From Actinidia chinensis (lineage: Eukaryota; Streptophyta; Magnoliopsida; Ericales; Actinidiaceae): 27,629 nt of DNA. Where the stretch lies: assembly GCA_009663005.1 (NCBI GenBank), contig VIGQ01000437.1, forward strand, positions 52,501-80,129, read 5' to 3'. Every line of letters begins with the position of its first letter. The stretch's first letter is position 1. The notes under the pieces are model-generated. The model ran no database searches. It was not told where the DNA came from and worked only from the letters and a program-made list of their open reading frames with translations. A program made the translations under genes and the position numbers. Below, one piece after another: positions 10,601 through 20,080 of this stretch.

Positions 10601-10860
10601 CTTTAAAAAAACATTACCAATGATGGTCCAGACCATTTGCTTTAAAGTTTCCCAGAAATTAATTGTAGTTGAGAATTCTATAGAAAGACCTTTTGATAAA
10701 TTTTCGAAGATTTACACAAAATCTAGTGATCGGCACTGCCTTCATCTTCGTTTTCCTTTACGACATTGAGTTTCCGGTAGTCTATACACATTCTCCCAGT
10801 CCGGAATAGTGTGCTCTTTAGAAAGGATTGGCTTGACAGCACTCGGGGCAAGATTTCAAA
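10600..10860 (-). pseudogene. Gypsy 2 reverse transcriptase fragment
   Basis: On the minus strand, 10788 to 10765 encodes CIDYRKLN, preceded by GRM; this is the conserved strand of Gypsy reverse transcriptases (usually WRVCIDYRKLN). Just upstream, minus 10850-10800 reads ILPRVLSSQSFLKSTL-like sequence in broken frames where the fingers domain should be. The catalytic YxDD is not seen, so only the N-terminal part of RT survives. The distance and order relative to the protease relic at 11.1-11.4 kb fit a single minus-strand polyprotein. Confidence 0.65.
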
Positions 10861-11069
10861 ACTAAGGGGTCTAATGACCCACATGCATGCGAATCACTAT
10901 CATTCCTGCGCTAGCTACATTCTTAAACTCATACACTCTGACTCCAATTTTGATCATTGAACTCACTCCAAACTAAAGCCCTCTCAATTGGATCCTCCAT
11001 GAACTCACAGTCCACATGCTCTTGGATGATAGATTCATGACATCTATCTCCTCAATTTGATCTACTTCT

Positions 11070-11420
11070 GAAATGTGCTTACCCACCGTGAGAATTTTTG
11101 TCCTAAGCTTATATTAACCGAATGAAAAGTTTAAGCAACTCATTCCTAACAATGAATAATGACATTTGTCGTTCCGAGGAAAGGTCGTCCAATATGACAG
11201 AAATATGACGGCTTAGACGACTCCGAACTCTTACATATTGGGTATCTAGACAATAAATCCCACCAGATCGTAAACGATCAACTTGATAAGCACACCCTTT
11301 TATAATAACTCTAAAGGGACTTTAAACGATTGTCAACTAACTCGAGTGTAACCGTGTTAGCTTAAGTTCTCCAGACCTAGTCTTTATACACCACGAGTAT
11401 GGAAGAAGGTTCAGCTAGAA
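11070..11420 (-). pseudogene. Gypsy 2 aspartic protease relic
   Basis: On the minus strand 11190 to 11173 encodes GRPFLG, continuing TTNVIIH, which matches the ILGRPFLATT...I block at the C-terminal end of Athila-type protease domains. The residue before Gly (Ile-Leu) is off by one base, a frame shift. Further along, toward 11000, broken frames give an EHVDC-EFMEDPIERAL-like stretch typical of the linker between protease and RT in this group. Stops are frequent. It sits between the gag relic (higher coordinates) and the RT relic (lower coordinates), the proper order for a minus-strand element. Confidence 0.6.
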
Positions 11421-11929
11421 CCTAGTCAAGAAGGCTCGATCGATTCTATGGCCCCTCTATTAACACGACCTCGTAGACAAAAGCGGGGTCCCTTATATTT
11501 GGTATAGATTTACAATTGATGAATACGCTTGACTTTCATTATCATTATCGTTTCTTCCTTTGACAAGGCAATCCTTTTAATAGTATATAATCCTTCAGAA
11601 CTTGGCGTAGGAGATTCTATTTAATGGCATCTAGTAGGAATAATTAATTCGAACTGTTAAAAGACATTGTAAATTCCAGCATTTAAGTTCGCTTTTACAC
11701 TCGCATTGTCAACCTATGTAGGAATGGAAGTATGTTTCACAAATACTCAATACTCAGCCTCATCAAATACTTCAGTAGACGGGCCTTCAAATGATTCCCA
11801 TGTTCTTTTCTTTTCAACGCTTGTTCTTTCATTCTCACTCTCTCAATTCCCAATTTCACGTCTTAACTCCCTAGAACTTATCAATCATTCCCTTGTTTTT
11901 ACCTACCTAACCTCTTTTGGTGCAATAGT

Positions 11930-12240
11930 TTTATCAATTTCTATTTCCTTTACCACTCCTAAGGTTGTGATATCGTATGCCCACCATGGTGTTCTCCAAT
12001 TTCTTTTGGTACTTCACTGAACTTTGCAGGCTTAGGGGTTTTGTTGGGGTTAATAGGGAACGGCCTAGTTTTTTGTTGTGCCATTAATTGGAAATTTTCA
12101 AGTAAAGAGTTCAATCTTCCTATTTTTGTTCACAGTCTCCCATGTGTTTGTTCCAAATTTATGACTTTTGTTGCGTAGCCCATGATCCTCATTCCTCCTA
12201 TGCGGAGGTTGGTATTATGCCGGTTTGTAAGTGCAACTGT
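11930..12240 (-). pseudogene. possible Gypsy 2 gag C-terminal relic
   Basis: On the minus strand, about 12215 to 12000, an almost open frame gives MGYATKVINLEQTHGRL and then MAQQKTRPFP followed by Asn/Pro/Lys-rich residues. The NLExxxGxL...RP.G/P pattern is what I remember from the end of gag in Athila/Tat elements, just before the Arg-rich zinc-knuckle or protease region. Similarity is short and the frame has at least one stop. The position, upstream of the protease relic on the same strand, is the main support. The plus-strand frames at 11706-12020 and 12231-12557 run against it and do not look like genes. Confidence 0.4.
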
Positions 12241-13808
12241 TTGTGTGGTGTATGTTTGAGGGTTGCAAATGTATAGTTACGGTTATGGTTGGAGGTTTTA
12301 ATGGATATTGTTGGCGTGTTTTTGTTGTTCCTCTGTCGCCACCCAAATTAGGGGGTTATTCCAACTCAAATTATATGTATTGGAGTGGAGATTATTCCCA
12401 CTCCTTGAAAATTGATTTACCCGCATTACCCCTGCCCACGTGCGTCTTTTTACTACTCTTAGCCATAATTGGACACACATCAGTGGTAATATTTCCATTG
12501 TGTCGACAGTGCACACGTGTTGAAGGTCCCTTTTTTACAATTGTGAGTGCCCCTTAGCAAATATCAAAGCCTCCACTTGCTTTGTGCGTGCTGTGAGCTT
12601 ATATCATTAATGTTCATTTCTGCCATTAATTGATATTTGGTTTCCAGCTTTTGTGTGGGGTATTGTAATGGAAGCTTTTAGTCACAACATGTTTTTGATT
12701 CCGCGCCGCGCACAAGTCAACACGTAGTCAAGTTAGCCAAATATCAAGTATTCATAGGTCTATTCCGTTTGTCTTATTTGGATATGTTCCCGCACATATG
12801 CCTCAATGAACATTTTCATTCGCGGGGACAATGAAGAATAAAAATATTCAATAATGTGTCATGTGTAAATTGTGATGTGGACATGCATTTAGTAGATCCT
12901 TATATTCTTTCTCCCAAAGTTTGGAAGTAACTCTTGCCATTATTTGGTGCAAATTGAGATATGCACTCTAATGGGCATCTGTATGATTCTCGGGAAGAAC
13001 TTTTTCAAGAACTCCCCTTTCTACTAGTGTGTTCCATGAGGAATGGATCTCGGCCCTTATGAATTAAACCAAAGTTTAGCCTTGTCTCGTTAAAGTAAAA
13101 AGGGAGAGTTTTAGAAGGAAAAACTTTCCGAGGGCATGAGTTTATTTGAACTACAGAGCATGTGTCCTCAAAATCTTTTAAATAAAGCGTGTATGGTCTT
13201 TCAGATCAAAACAACCATGAAATTGGTGCCAAGGCTTGTATCATTTCCCGATTTAAGATTCAAGTAAGCCCCTATACACACACTACACTCACAAGAGAAC
13301 AAAGTAATTATGAATAAATACAAGTATATATAGAACTGATATTTAATTATCTTCATTTTATGTCACGACTGTGTATTAATTTATTTCAAATATGGAATTC
13401 AAGCAGTGAAAGAAAACGGTAACACTGAATTTTCTAAAACCCTAACAGACAAAATAAGCTTTAAAAGTCAATATTTTTTTTAATTTTTAATGAATGTTGT
13501 TTTATTTTCTTTAACTTTTTTATTTCTCGTTTTGGTACTTTATAAGTCTTGCCGCACCTAAAATTAAAAAAGAGAGGATAAATTAACTAAATACCAAAAT
13601 GATTGTTTTTCAGGGGAAATGATTTTTTCCCCCAATTTTTTATATGTTTTTATTTTTTCAATTTTATCTAGTCAATATGAACAAAAGAAAAACATTGTGG
13701 TCAAAAACTTAAAAAAGTCACTAAAGAAAAAGAAACCTTAAAAAAAATTAGCCTATGTTTAATAACCTTATCCCATACTGAGAGAGACGCTGTTATGTTT
13801 TTTCCATA
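12241..13808. other. unassigned region left of the laccase fragment
   Basis: I looked here for laccase exon 3 on the minus strand (the HGVRQ, GWADGP and WWHAH codons) and did not find it. I also found no LTR ends, and no 5' LTR for Gypsy 2. The composition is mixed, with GT-rich sequence at 12180-12340 and AT-rich sequence after 13400. It could be laccase intron 2, Gypsy 2 leader or unrelated sequence. Confidence 0.4.
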
Positions 13809-14585
13809 CAGTGAAGGGTGACTTGCTTTGAACATGGTTAATTACTTTAACTAACACTGTATCGCCTTCTTGGGCGATGATCCGAGGCCCCGAAAACTGC
13901 CCATTCACCGTCACAGTGCTCTTTGTTTGGCACAACCTTGTCACATTTTGAAGCTTGATCTATAAATCATCACATATTAAAAATCGAAAATAACAAAAAC
14001 AAAAACAAAGCAAGATTAAGTAACAACAATAATGAAGCAATCTGATTCCAAAACAGACTGGTCACAATACACTTGGGTTACACTTTACACTCTTGTACTT
14101 CTAATTGTAACCCAAGTGAAGGATTCCTTGGAATCAGATTGTACACTTGGGTAGTACCATGATTAATTTCATGAGTGTAAAGGAAGGATTCCTTGGAATC
14201 CTTAGAAGTGAAGGATCCAAAACCTACCATGATTAATTTTATTTTGAATCATTCACTTCTAATTGTGTATAGGTTTTTGAGTCAAGTATCAATGTGAGAG
14301 TCAATCCATTTTCCGTGATAGAAAGAGTCCACATGGCCTAATTGACTGGAAGATGAACGAAAAACACCACATTGACACTTGACCAAAAGCTAAGGCATTG
14401 ACTGCCACAAGGTTCAAAGTGATACCTCAGTAAAATGCATGGGTGAAAGGTGCAATTTACCCTAATGGACTTTGTATTTTGTACATAGATCAAAGATGTC
14501 GTGCCTGGTGATGCCTGCATGTTTTGCTAGCACCACCTCAGCAAAAAAATGGTCAACACAAAGAGTAATGCCCTTGGAGAGACAT
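13809..14585 (-). pseudogene. laccase, 5' fragment (exons 1 and 2 only)
   Basis: Plant laccases are secreted blue copper oxidases that oxidise monolignols and other phenolics in the cell wall. Exon 1 (14585 to about 14489) starts at an ATG and, after a one-base shift, gives a hydrophobic signal segment (LLFVLTIFLL), then EVVLAKHAGITRH, the usual sequence before the first laccase intron. Exon 2 (13959 to about 13809) starts after a TATAG acceptor and reads [35 protein letters not shown] and NHV, then the first copper-ligand region as VTLHW in a shifted frame. Its length, 151, is one base short of the 152 I recall for this conserved exon. Defects: shifts near 14570 and 14545, one near 13820, a CT instead of GT after exon 1, and a missing G at the exon 2 donor. 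No exon 3 follows in 13.8 kb, so the gene is truncated or split by the retrotransposons to the left. Identification is firm; function is not expected. Confidence 0.8.
14038..14141. repeat. nested inverted repeat (hairpin) in laccase fragment intron 1
   Basis: The outer arms CAATCTGATTCCAA (14038-14051) and TTGGAATCAGATTG (14128-14141) are perfect complements, as are the inner arms CACTTGGGTTAC (14070-14081) and GTAACCCAAGTG (14107-14118). The spacers between arms differ in length (18 and 9 bases), and the loop is 25 bases. To the right, AAGGATTCC-TT-GGAATCCTT (14184-14203) is a further short palindrome, and TACCATGATTAATTT recurs directly at 14155 and 14225. It may be a small MITE-like insertion or a foldback derived from duplication. 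Confidence 0.75.
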
Positions 14586-14679
14586 GACCCATATCTGATC
14601 ACTATTGGTTTTGAAGTTCAAAATTTGTTTTGTTTTGAGTAAGGAGAGGCAATGGGAGATAATGTGTTTAATTGGTGCA

Positions 14680-14683
<4 letters not shown>

Positions 14684-14714
<31 letters not shown>
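14684..14714 (-). repeat. (GA)n microsatellite, CT-rich leader of the laccase fragment
   Basis: There are 31 bases of uninterrupted GA on the plus strand, hence (CT)n in the laccase sense. It lies about 100 bases before the laccase ATG and just downstream of the TATA box, where pyrimidine-rich patches often mark plant transcription starts and 5' UTRs. Confidence 0.8.
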
Positions 14715-14715
<1 letters not shown>

Positions 14716-14727
14716 AAGTGAAGCGTG

Positions 14728-14736
14728 TATATATAG
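14728..14736 (-). promoter_or_regulatory. TATA box of the laccase fragment
   Basis: On the minus strand CTATATATACACG at about 14736-14724 is a good plant TATA box. It is about 20-40 bases upstream of the CT repeat and about 145 bases upstream of the exon 1 ATG at 14585. The TATA box, CT-rich start region, short leader and signal-peptide exon together suggest that this is the original promoter. Confidence 0.6.
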
Positions 14737-14739
14737 TGA

Positions 14740-16375
14740 GAGAAAAGAAAGTTATGGGTTTGGTTAATTTGGTGATTTAGATGATGAGATTATTACCTAT
14801 TGAGTGCTGTACGTCTAAGAGTCACAGATTTGAATTTGGTTCCTAACGTTTTTCCCCAGAATTCCATATATGCCCCTTTAGGGTGGGTCTTTTTTTCTTA
14901 TTTTGTTTTCTTCAATACTTTCTTTTGGGTTCAATTATCATAGGATGCTTGGTTTCTGTAGAAAAAACGAGCTAATCAATCTTCTTGTGATAGAAAAAGA
15001 TCGATAAGAAACTCTTTTAAGAGGCAAAAGCATTTTATTATCTATTTTTTATTTTATTTTTCTAAACAAATCAAATTTTTTATTGGCATTAAATAATATT
15101 TTTTATTTCAATCTTCTTTAAGTAATTATTTAATTGAATGTTACTGGCGTGGTCTTGGAAAAAAGCTTGTTTTTCTAGTCAAAAGTTTGATCCCAAACAG
15201 TGTTTTCGTTGACTTTAAAAGTAAAAAAAAAAACCTAAAAGTTAATTTCCAATTCTTGTATAAACATAGATGAAAAGACATTGTGGAAAGTGAGAGATAT
15301 TGGTTGAATTGTCCAATTAATAATAATTCTGTGCTGTGAAGAATGTATAATTTAACAAAACAGCGTCGTTCCTATAAACCCACCCTGTCATTCTCATGTG
15401 ATAAAGTAAAACCCAGGTCATAAATGTCATTTTACAGTGGATTTCCAATTCCATTGAAAAACCAACCCCTCCATTGTTATTGAATAGAAAATAAATTAAC
15501 CCACACAAATTCAGTCGAGGAAAAAGATGGGACAGCGAATTTAACCTATGTATGGAATAGGATAAATTACGCTTTTCACATCATAGTTTTATTAAAATTT
15601 TACTTTGCATTCAATTGTAGTTGTCTTCATGTGCTAATGTGGGGCCGTTGTCCATCTTTGATTCAGTTAAGGGTAACACGACCTTTTTCTATAAGACCAC
15701 ATATCCTCTTTCTGCCATTTAATGGAATGGAAAATAGACAGGAGGGTCACAATAACACTTGGTCTAAAGTGTAAGGTATTAACTAACAAAATTGAAAGTG
15801 AAGGTGCAAAGTAAAACTTTAGTAAAGAGAAAGGGTGGAAAGTTCAATTTACAATATAAAATAGAACCAATGGTTGTGTTGTAGTCTTCAACCTCCCATC
15901 GTTAATACTTTCTAGTCAAGGGAAAATAGGAAGCTGTTAACTCCCACCTTGTTAAGCTGTCGGTTGTTCCTTACGGTACAACCCTTAACAGCTGTGATGT
16001 TTACTGATGTCCTGAGAAGGAAAAAAATTGCATTGTGAGAAAAACACATGTCCAGGTTTTTCCTCGTTAAGAAATAAAACAGTGCCTTTCAAAAAAAAGA
16101 CAGAGAAATAAAAGCAATGCAGTTTCATTAGTTTCTTTCCATAATTTGGTATTCGGTCCAAAAAACCGATTAATTTGAGAGATCAATTTAACCATTCATT
16201 TATAAAAGTGAATTATTAATGTGTAAGGTCATAAATGAACCAAGGGGCGACTTAGGGAGACCATCACCTTAAGTTTTCTAAAAAAAATCTAATTTTATAA
16301 TATTGTTAGCTAATATTTTTAAATTATATAAGCTCAAAACCTCACGTTGAACTTAACATTGTATTTCACGTGTAA
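14740..16375. other. AT-rich intergenic sequence
   Basis: No gene, LTR or RNA gene is recognisable. The first few hundred bases would be the upstream promoter region of the laccase fragment. The rest, to the start of the ATT-rich repeats before the Copia element, contains only short chance frames. Confidence 0.5.
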
Positions 16376-16512
16376 GTTACATAATCTACTATTATTATTA
16401 TTATTATATTATTATTATTATTATTATTAATGTATATTATGTTGAAAACATAAGATTTTGAACATGGTTTTTCAGCATAATCTATTATTATTATTATTTT
16501 TAATGTATATTT
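16376..16512 (+). repeat. ATT microsatellites within a tandem partial copy of the Copia LTR start
   Basis: The motif CATAATCTAyTATT(ATT)n...TAATGTATATT followed by TGTTG occurs twice: the first unit starts at 16380 with TGTTGAAAACATAAG at 16440, the second starts at 16476 with TGTTGGAAATATAAGG at 16513. Both TGTTG copies continue with a GATTTTGAACATGG- or GGTTTTGAATTTGG-type stretch and TTTTTCAG. The two units differ mainly in the number of ATT triplets. The second unit runs on into the full LTR. Confidence 0.75.
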
Positions 16513-17450
16513 TGTTGGAAATATAAGGTTTTGAATTTGGTTTTTCAGTAACTTTGAGCTGAAATAGATGAGATTTAGTTCATTATTTTTTTATGAAATT
16601 AAGTGAGAATGTCTTCTCCTCCGCAAGAGCTATTTGACGAGATAAAATTTGTTCAAATCGGATATGGGAAGCATGAGAAATCGCAGTTAGTTAGTTAAAC
16701 TAGTAAGAATGTGGTGAAAATACTCAATCTCACATTGGTTTAGAATACCAAATGCCAATAGATTTATATATTAGCAAGTGTTAGTATGTGGTACCTAAAT
16801 GTGTGAGGTTGGTGAAAACACATTACCATACTACACACGCCACTGTCGTGGGCCAGGCACGGGGTATGAATTGGGCCAAGTTTTGCTACTTGGACTCTGG
16901 CCTGCATAGTATGTAAAGAGATTGGGCTATACCTTCAACAATCACTAGTTACCACCATTACTGAATACCCTAGTAATTGGTGGGTATTACAAGAGCCATT
17001 ACTACCTAGTTTATTAGGGGGTTACTGACTGTTATTCCAGCATTACTCCAATATAAATGAAAGGCCATAACACTCCCTATATAAGGTTGGTCCCTCATAG
17101 AAACATAGTTGAGAGCACACACAATCCAGAGAGAGTTCTTATTCCAGCTTCTGAGTTTTGGCTTGTCTTGAGAGATCAAACACTATTAGCGTTCGTTGAT
17201 CTGATTAGTGGCGGTATTTTGCTGATCAGAAGTTGTTGTTGTATCCTGGGAGGTCGACCCTCATTAGAACTCAACACACCATTAAGGGGCGAATCTGCCT
17301 TAAGGATATCGTTTGGTACAAAAACTCAGCAGTCCAGATTTTTATTTGCGTATTCTGATTCTGCTTTTTACTTTTGTTTCAATTTTGTAATTTCTGTTAT
17401 ATAATTTGTTCTTATTTATTTTAATAAAACAATAGTTCATATTCTATTTT
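16513..17450 (+). repeat. 5' LTR of Copia 1 (3' boundary uncertain)
   Basis: The block starts TGTTGGAAATA. It includes ACTCAATCTCACATTGGTTT at about 16725, a motif I know from many plant Copia LTRs, then a TATA box (17078-17084) and a transcribed stretch with GAGAGAGTTC. The T-rich end after 17340 may be U5. No clear CA plus primer-binding site can be set, so the right end could lie anywhere between about 17330 and 17600. The 115-codon frame at 17057-17404 is inside the LTR and is not a gene. Confidence 0.65.
17078..17084 (+). promoter_or_regulatory. TATA box in the Copia 1 5' LTR
   Basis: CCCTATATAAGG is a standard plant TATA box. Its place in the middle of the LTR fits the U3/R boundary, so transcription would start about 30 bases downstream. 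Confidence 0.55.
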
Positions 17451-17620
17451 ATCTTACTCTTCGTATAACAAGTCTAAGGCAAACCCTTTACGAAGAACAA
17501 ATAGAATTGGTTTTAAAAAAAACTTTTTTAGAACAGATTGCAAAACAAATTTAGAACTGTTTCTTATTCTATTTTTTTGAAATAGATTGTTAATCTAAGA
17601 ATCGCTGAGTGAAATAATTC

Positions 17621-19640
17621 ACTCTTAAAGAATTGAAGCGTGCAATGTTGATTAGATCTGATCTACCCAAAACTTGTGGGGAAAAGTGATTATGTCTACT
17701 AATTACCTTTTAAATAAAGTTCCTTGAAAGAAAACAAACAAAACACCATATGAATTGTGGAATGGTCTCCAACCATCTTGCAAATTTTTGCGAGTCTGGA
17801 GGTATTTTACAAAAGTAGCGGTACATACTCCAAAAAGAGTGGGGATAGGACTGAAAATAGTTGACTATATATTTATTGGTTATGCTAATAATAACATTGC
17901 ATATAGATTTCTGGTGTATCACTCAGAAATCTTTGATATCCATAAAAATACTATTATGAAATCAGGGAATTCTTCATTTTTTGAAGATGTTTTTCCTTGC
18001 AGATCCATACATGAGTCTAAATTGAGAGAGGAAACTCAAAATACTGTTATTGAAGACAGTCAGGACCAGTGGGGGAAGGAACAAGAGGTTGAGTAACCTA
18101 GACGTAGAAAACTTGTTAGGATGAAAAAATCATTTGGTCATGACTTTATAACCTTCTTGTTGGAGAATGAGCCACAAACCTTTAGAGAAGCTGTGAACTC
18201 TCCTGAGGAACCTCTATGTAATAGGCCATAAATAGTGAGGTTGAATCCATACTATAAAATCACACCTGAGAGTTGGTGGATTTGCCTCTAGGTAGTAAGT
18301 CTTTTGGTTACAAATGGATCTTTAAAAGGAAAATGAAAGCAGATGAATCAATTGACAAGTACAAAATTAGGCTTGTTATAAAAGGGTTAGACAAAAAGAA
18401 GGTCCATATTACTTTGATACTTACTCACTAGTCACGAGAATAGCATCAATTTGCATCATAATAGCCATAGCTGCTTTGCAAAATTTGAAGATAAGCAAAT
18501 GGATGTTAAAAAACAACTTTCCTGAATGATGACTTGGATGATAAAATTGATATGAAGCAAACATAAAGGTTCATTGTTTTGGGTCAAGAAAAAAAATGTG
18601 CATGAGAAGTTTGACAAAGCTATATTGTCAAATGAATTTAAAATTAATGAGCGTAACAAGTGTATATACATTAATGTCTTATATAGATGATATATCATTA
18701 TTTGTTTGTATGTCGATGACATGTTCATCGTGGGTAGTAGTAATGAAATTTTCAAAACACTAAGAAAATATTAAACAAGAAGTTTGACATTAAAGACATG
18801 GGTGTTGTGGATGTAATATTAGGGATTAACATCACTAGAACACCATATGATATTGCCTTATCTCAATCTCATTACATTGAGAAAAAAAATCAACAAGGAG
18901 AGTACGAGTGTGACAAGATCTCCTGTGGATATAAATCTTCATTTATCCAAGAATACAAGAGAAGCGTATCACAATTATAATATGCTCATATAATCAAAAG
19001 TTTGATGTATATAATGAATTGTACTATATCAAATATAGTGTACTCAATAAGCAGACTGAGTCACGAGCGAGTGTGATCACTAGAAGGCGATAATTAGAGT
19101 ATTGAGATATCTGAGGTATACTCTAAGCTATTGACAGCATTAAACGCAATATCCACCGTGCTAGAAGGATATAGCAATGCAAATTGAATATCAAACATAA
19201 AAGATTATAAAGTCTATGAATGGATATGTATTTACCTTAGAAAGGGATGCAGTCTCATGGAAACTTGTAAACTTCTAAGCAAACTTGTATTGACTGGTCC
19301 ACTATGGAATAGGAATTCATAGCCTTAGACAAGGCAGATGAAGAAGCAGAGTGGCTTCGCCACTTTCTGAAATATGTTCCAAGTTGGTTAAGCTTATGCT
19401 AGCTATATGCATTCATTCCGTAGTCAATTAGCAATTGGAAGGGCACAAAGCAACATGTATAATGGTAAGTCTAGACATGTATATCGTAGACACAACATCA
19501 TTGACAACTACCTCGAATGGAGTTATCGATATTGACTATGTGAAGTCAATGATAACATTGCGGATCTACTAACCAAAGTGTTAAACAGATAGTTAGTTGA
19601 CAAGTCTTCGAGAGAAATGGGGTTGAAGCCTATAAAATAA
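17621..19640 (+). pseudogene. Copia 1 pol: integrase C-terminus, RT and RNase H, broken
   Basis: The frame begins inside integrase (LKELKRAML, then LLNKVP, a stop, and NKTPYELW at about 17740), and 17755-18010 stays open with VWRYFTKV, FIGYANNN and FFEDVFP, the classic end of Copia integrase. RT follows in pieces: KWIFKRK at about 18310, YYFDTYSLVTRIASI at about 18405, MDVK...FLNDDLDD at about 18500, and the catalytic YVDD at 18709-18720. The stretch DVILGIN...LSQSHYIEK lies at 18810-18885. RNase H shows VSWKL and TMEXEFIAL...EEAEWLRHFL at 19250-19370. The end reads SREMGLKPIK followed by TAA at 19638-19640. Breaks include one base missing near 17680, one near 18390, and two extra A in the run at 18508-18513. 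Everything upstream of the integrase C-terminus is deleted. Confidence 0.85.
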
Positions 19641-20080
19641 AATTGCTGCAACAGTAACCCACTTAACTAACTGAAGATCTCAAGATTTAGATTCAATTGG
19701 ACAACTAAGTTGTTAGTGGCCAGAGGAAATCACTAAATTTACCCATTCTTATGGAGCAATAGTGATACCTGCAGCGGAGAGGTTAAACATGCTTTTAATG
19801 ACTCTCATGTCTTGAAAATCTAAGTCGGATATAACAGGATATTTATAATAGAGGTCACCTATGTGAGTTTGATTTGGGGGTCGCATCAATGAAATTTTCA
19901 AGGAATATGCTTTAAACACTCATGAAACTAGGCAGTGTCCATGGCCAAACCGACACAACCGTGAGAACCAATACGTGTTTGAGAAATTCTGTGTGATTCT
20001 TGTTGTCTTAATTTACATAAAACAGTTAGAACAGTTTAAGACATCGCGTTCACTATTCAGTTAGTAGATCTGACAGGTTT
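19641..20080 (+). other. 3' untranslated tail of Copia 1, left part
   Basis: This follows the pol stop without interruption and holds no frame. Stretches such as GATTTGGGGGTCGCATCAATG at about 19872 are, as far as I recall, shared by this Copia family between pol and the 3' LTR. The tail resumes at 21705, after the solo LTR, and runs to the purine stretch at 21811-21820. Confidence 0.55.

Noticed and set aside
10374..10769. 131-codon plus-strand frame
   Set aside because: It runs opposite to the Gypsy 2 RT relic (CIDYRKLN on the minus strand) and has no recognisable domain.
12231..12557. 108-codon plus-strand frame with hydrophobic stretches
   Set aside because: Composition follows local T/G-rich bases; no domain, promoter or splice context.
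17755..18096. 113-codon frame as an independent host gene
   Set aside because: It is the integrase C-terminus of Copia 1 and continues into RT.
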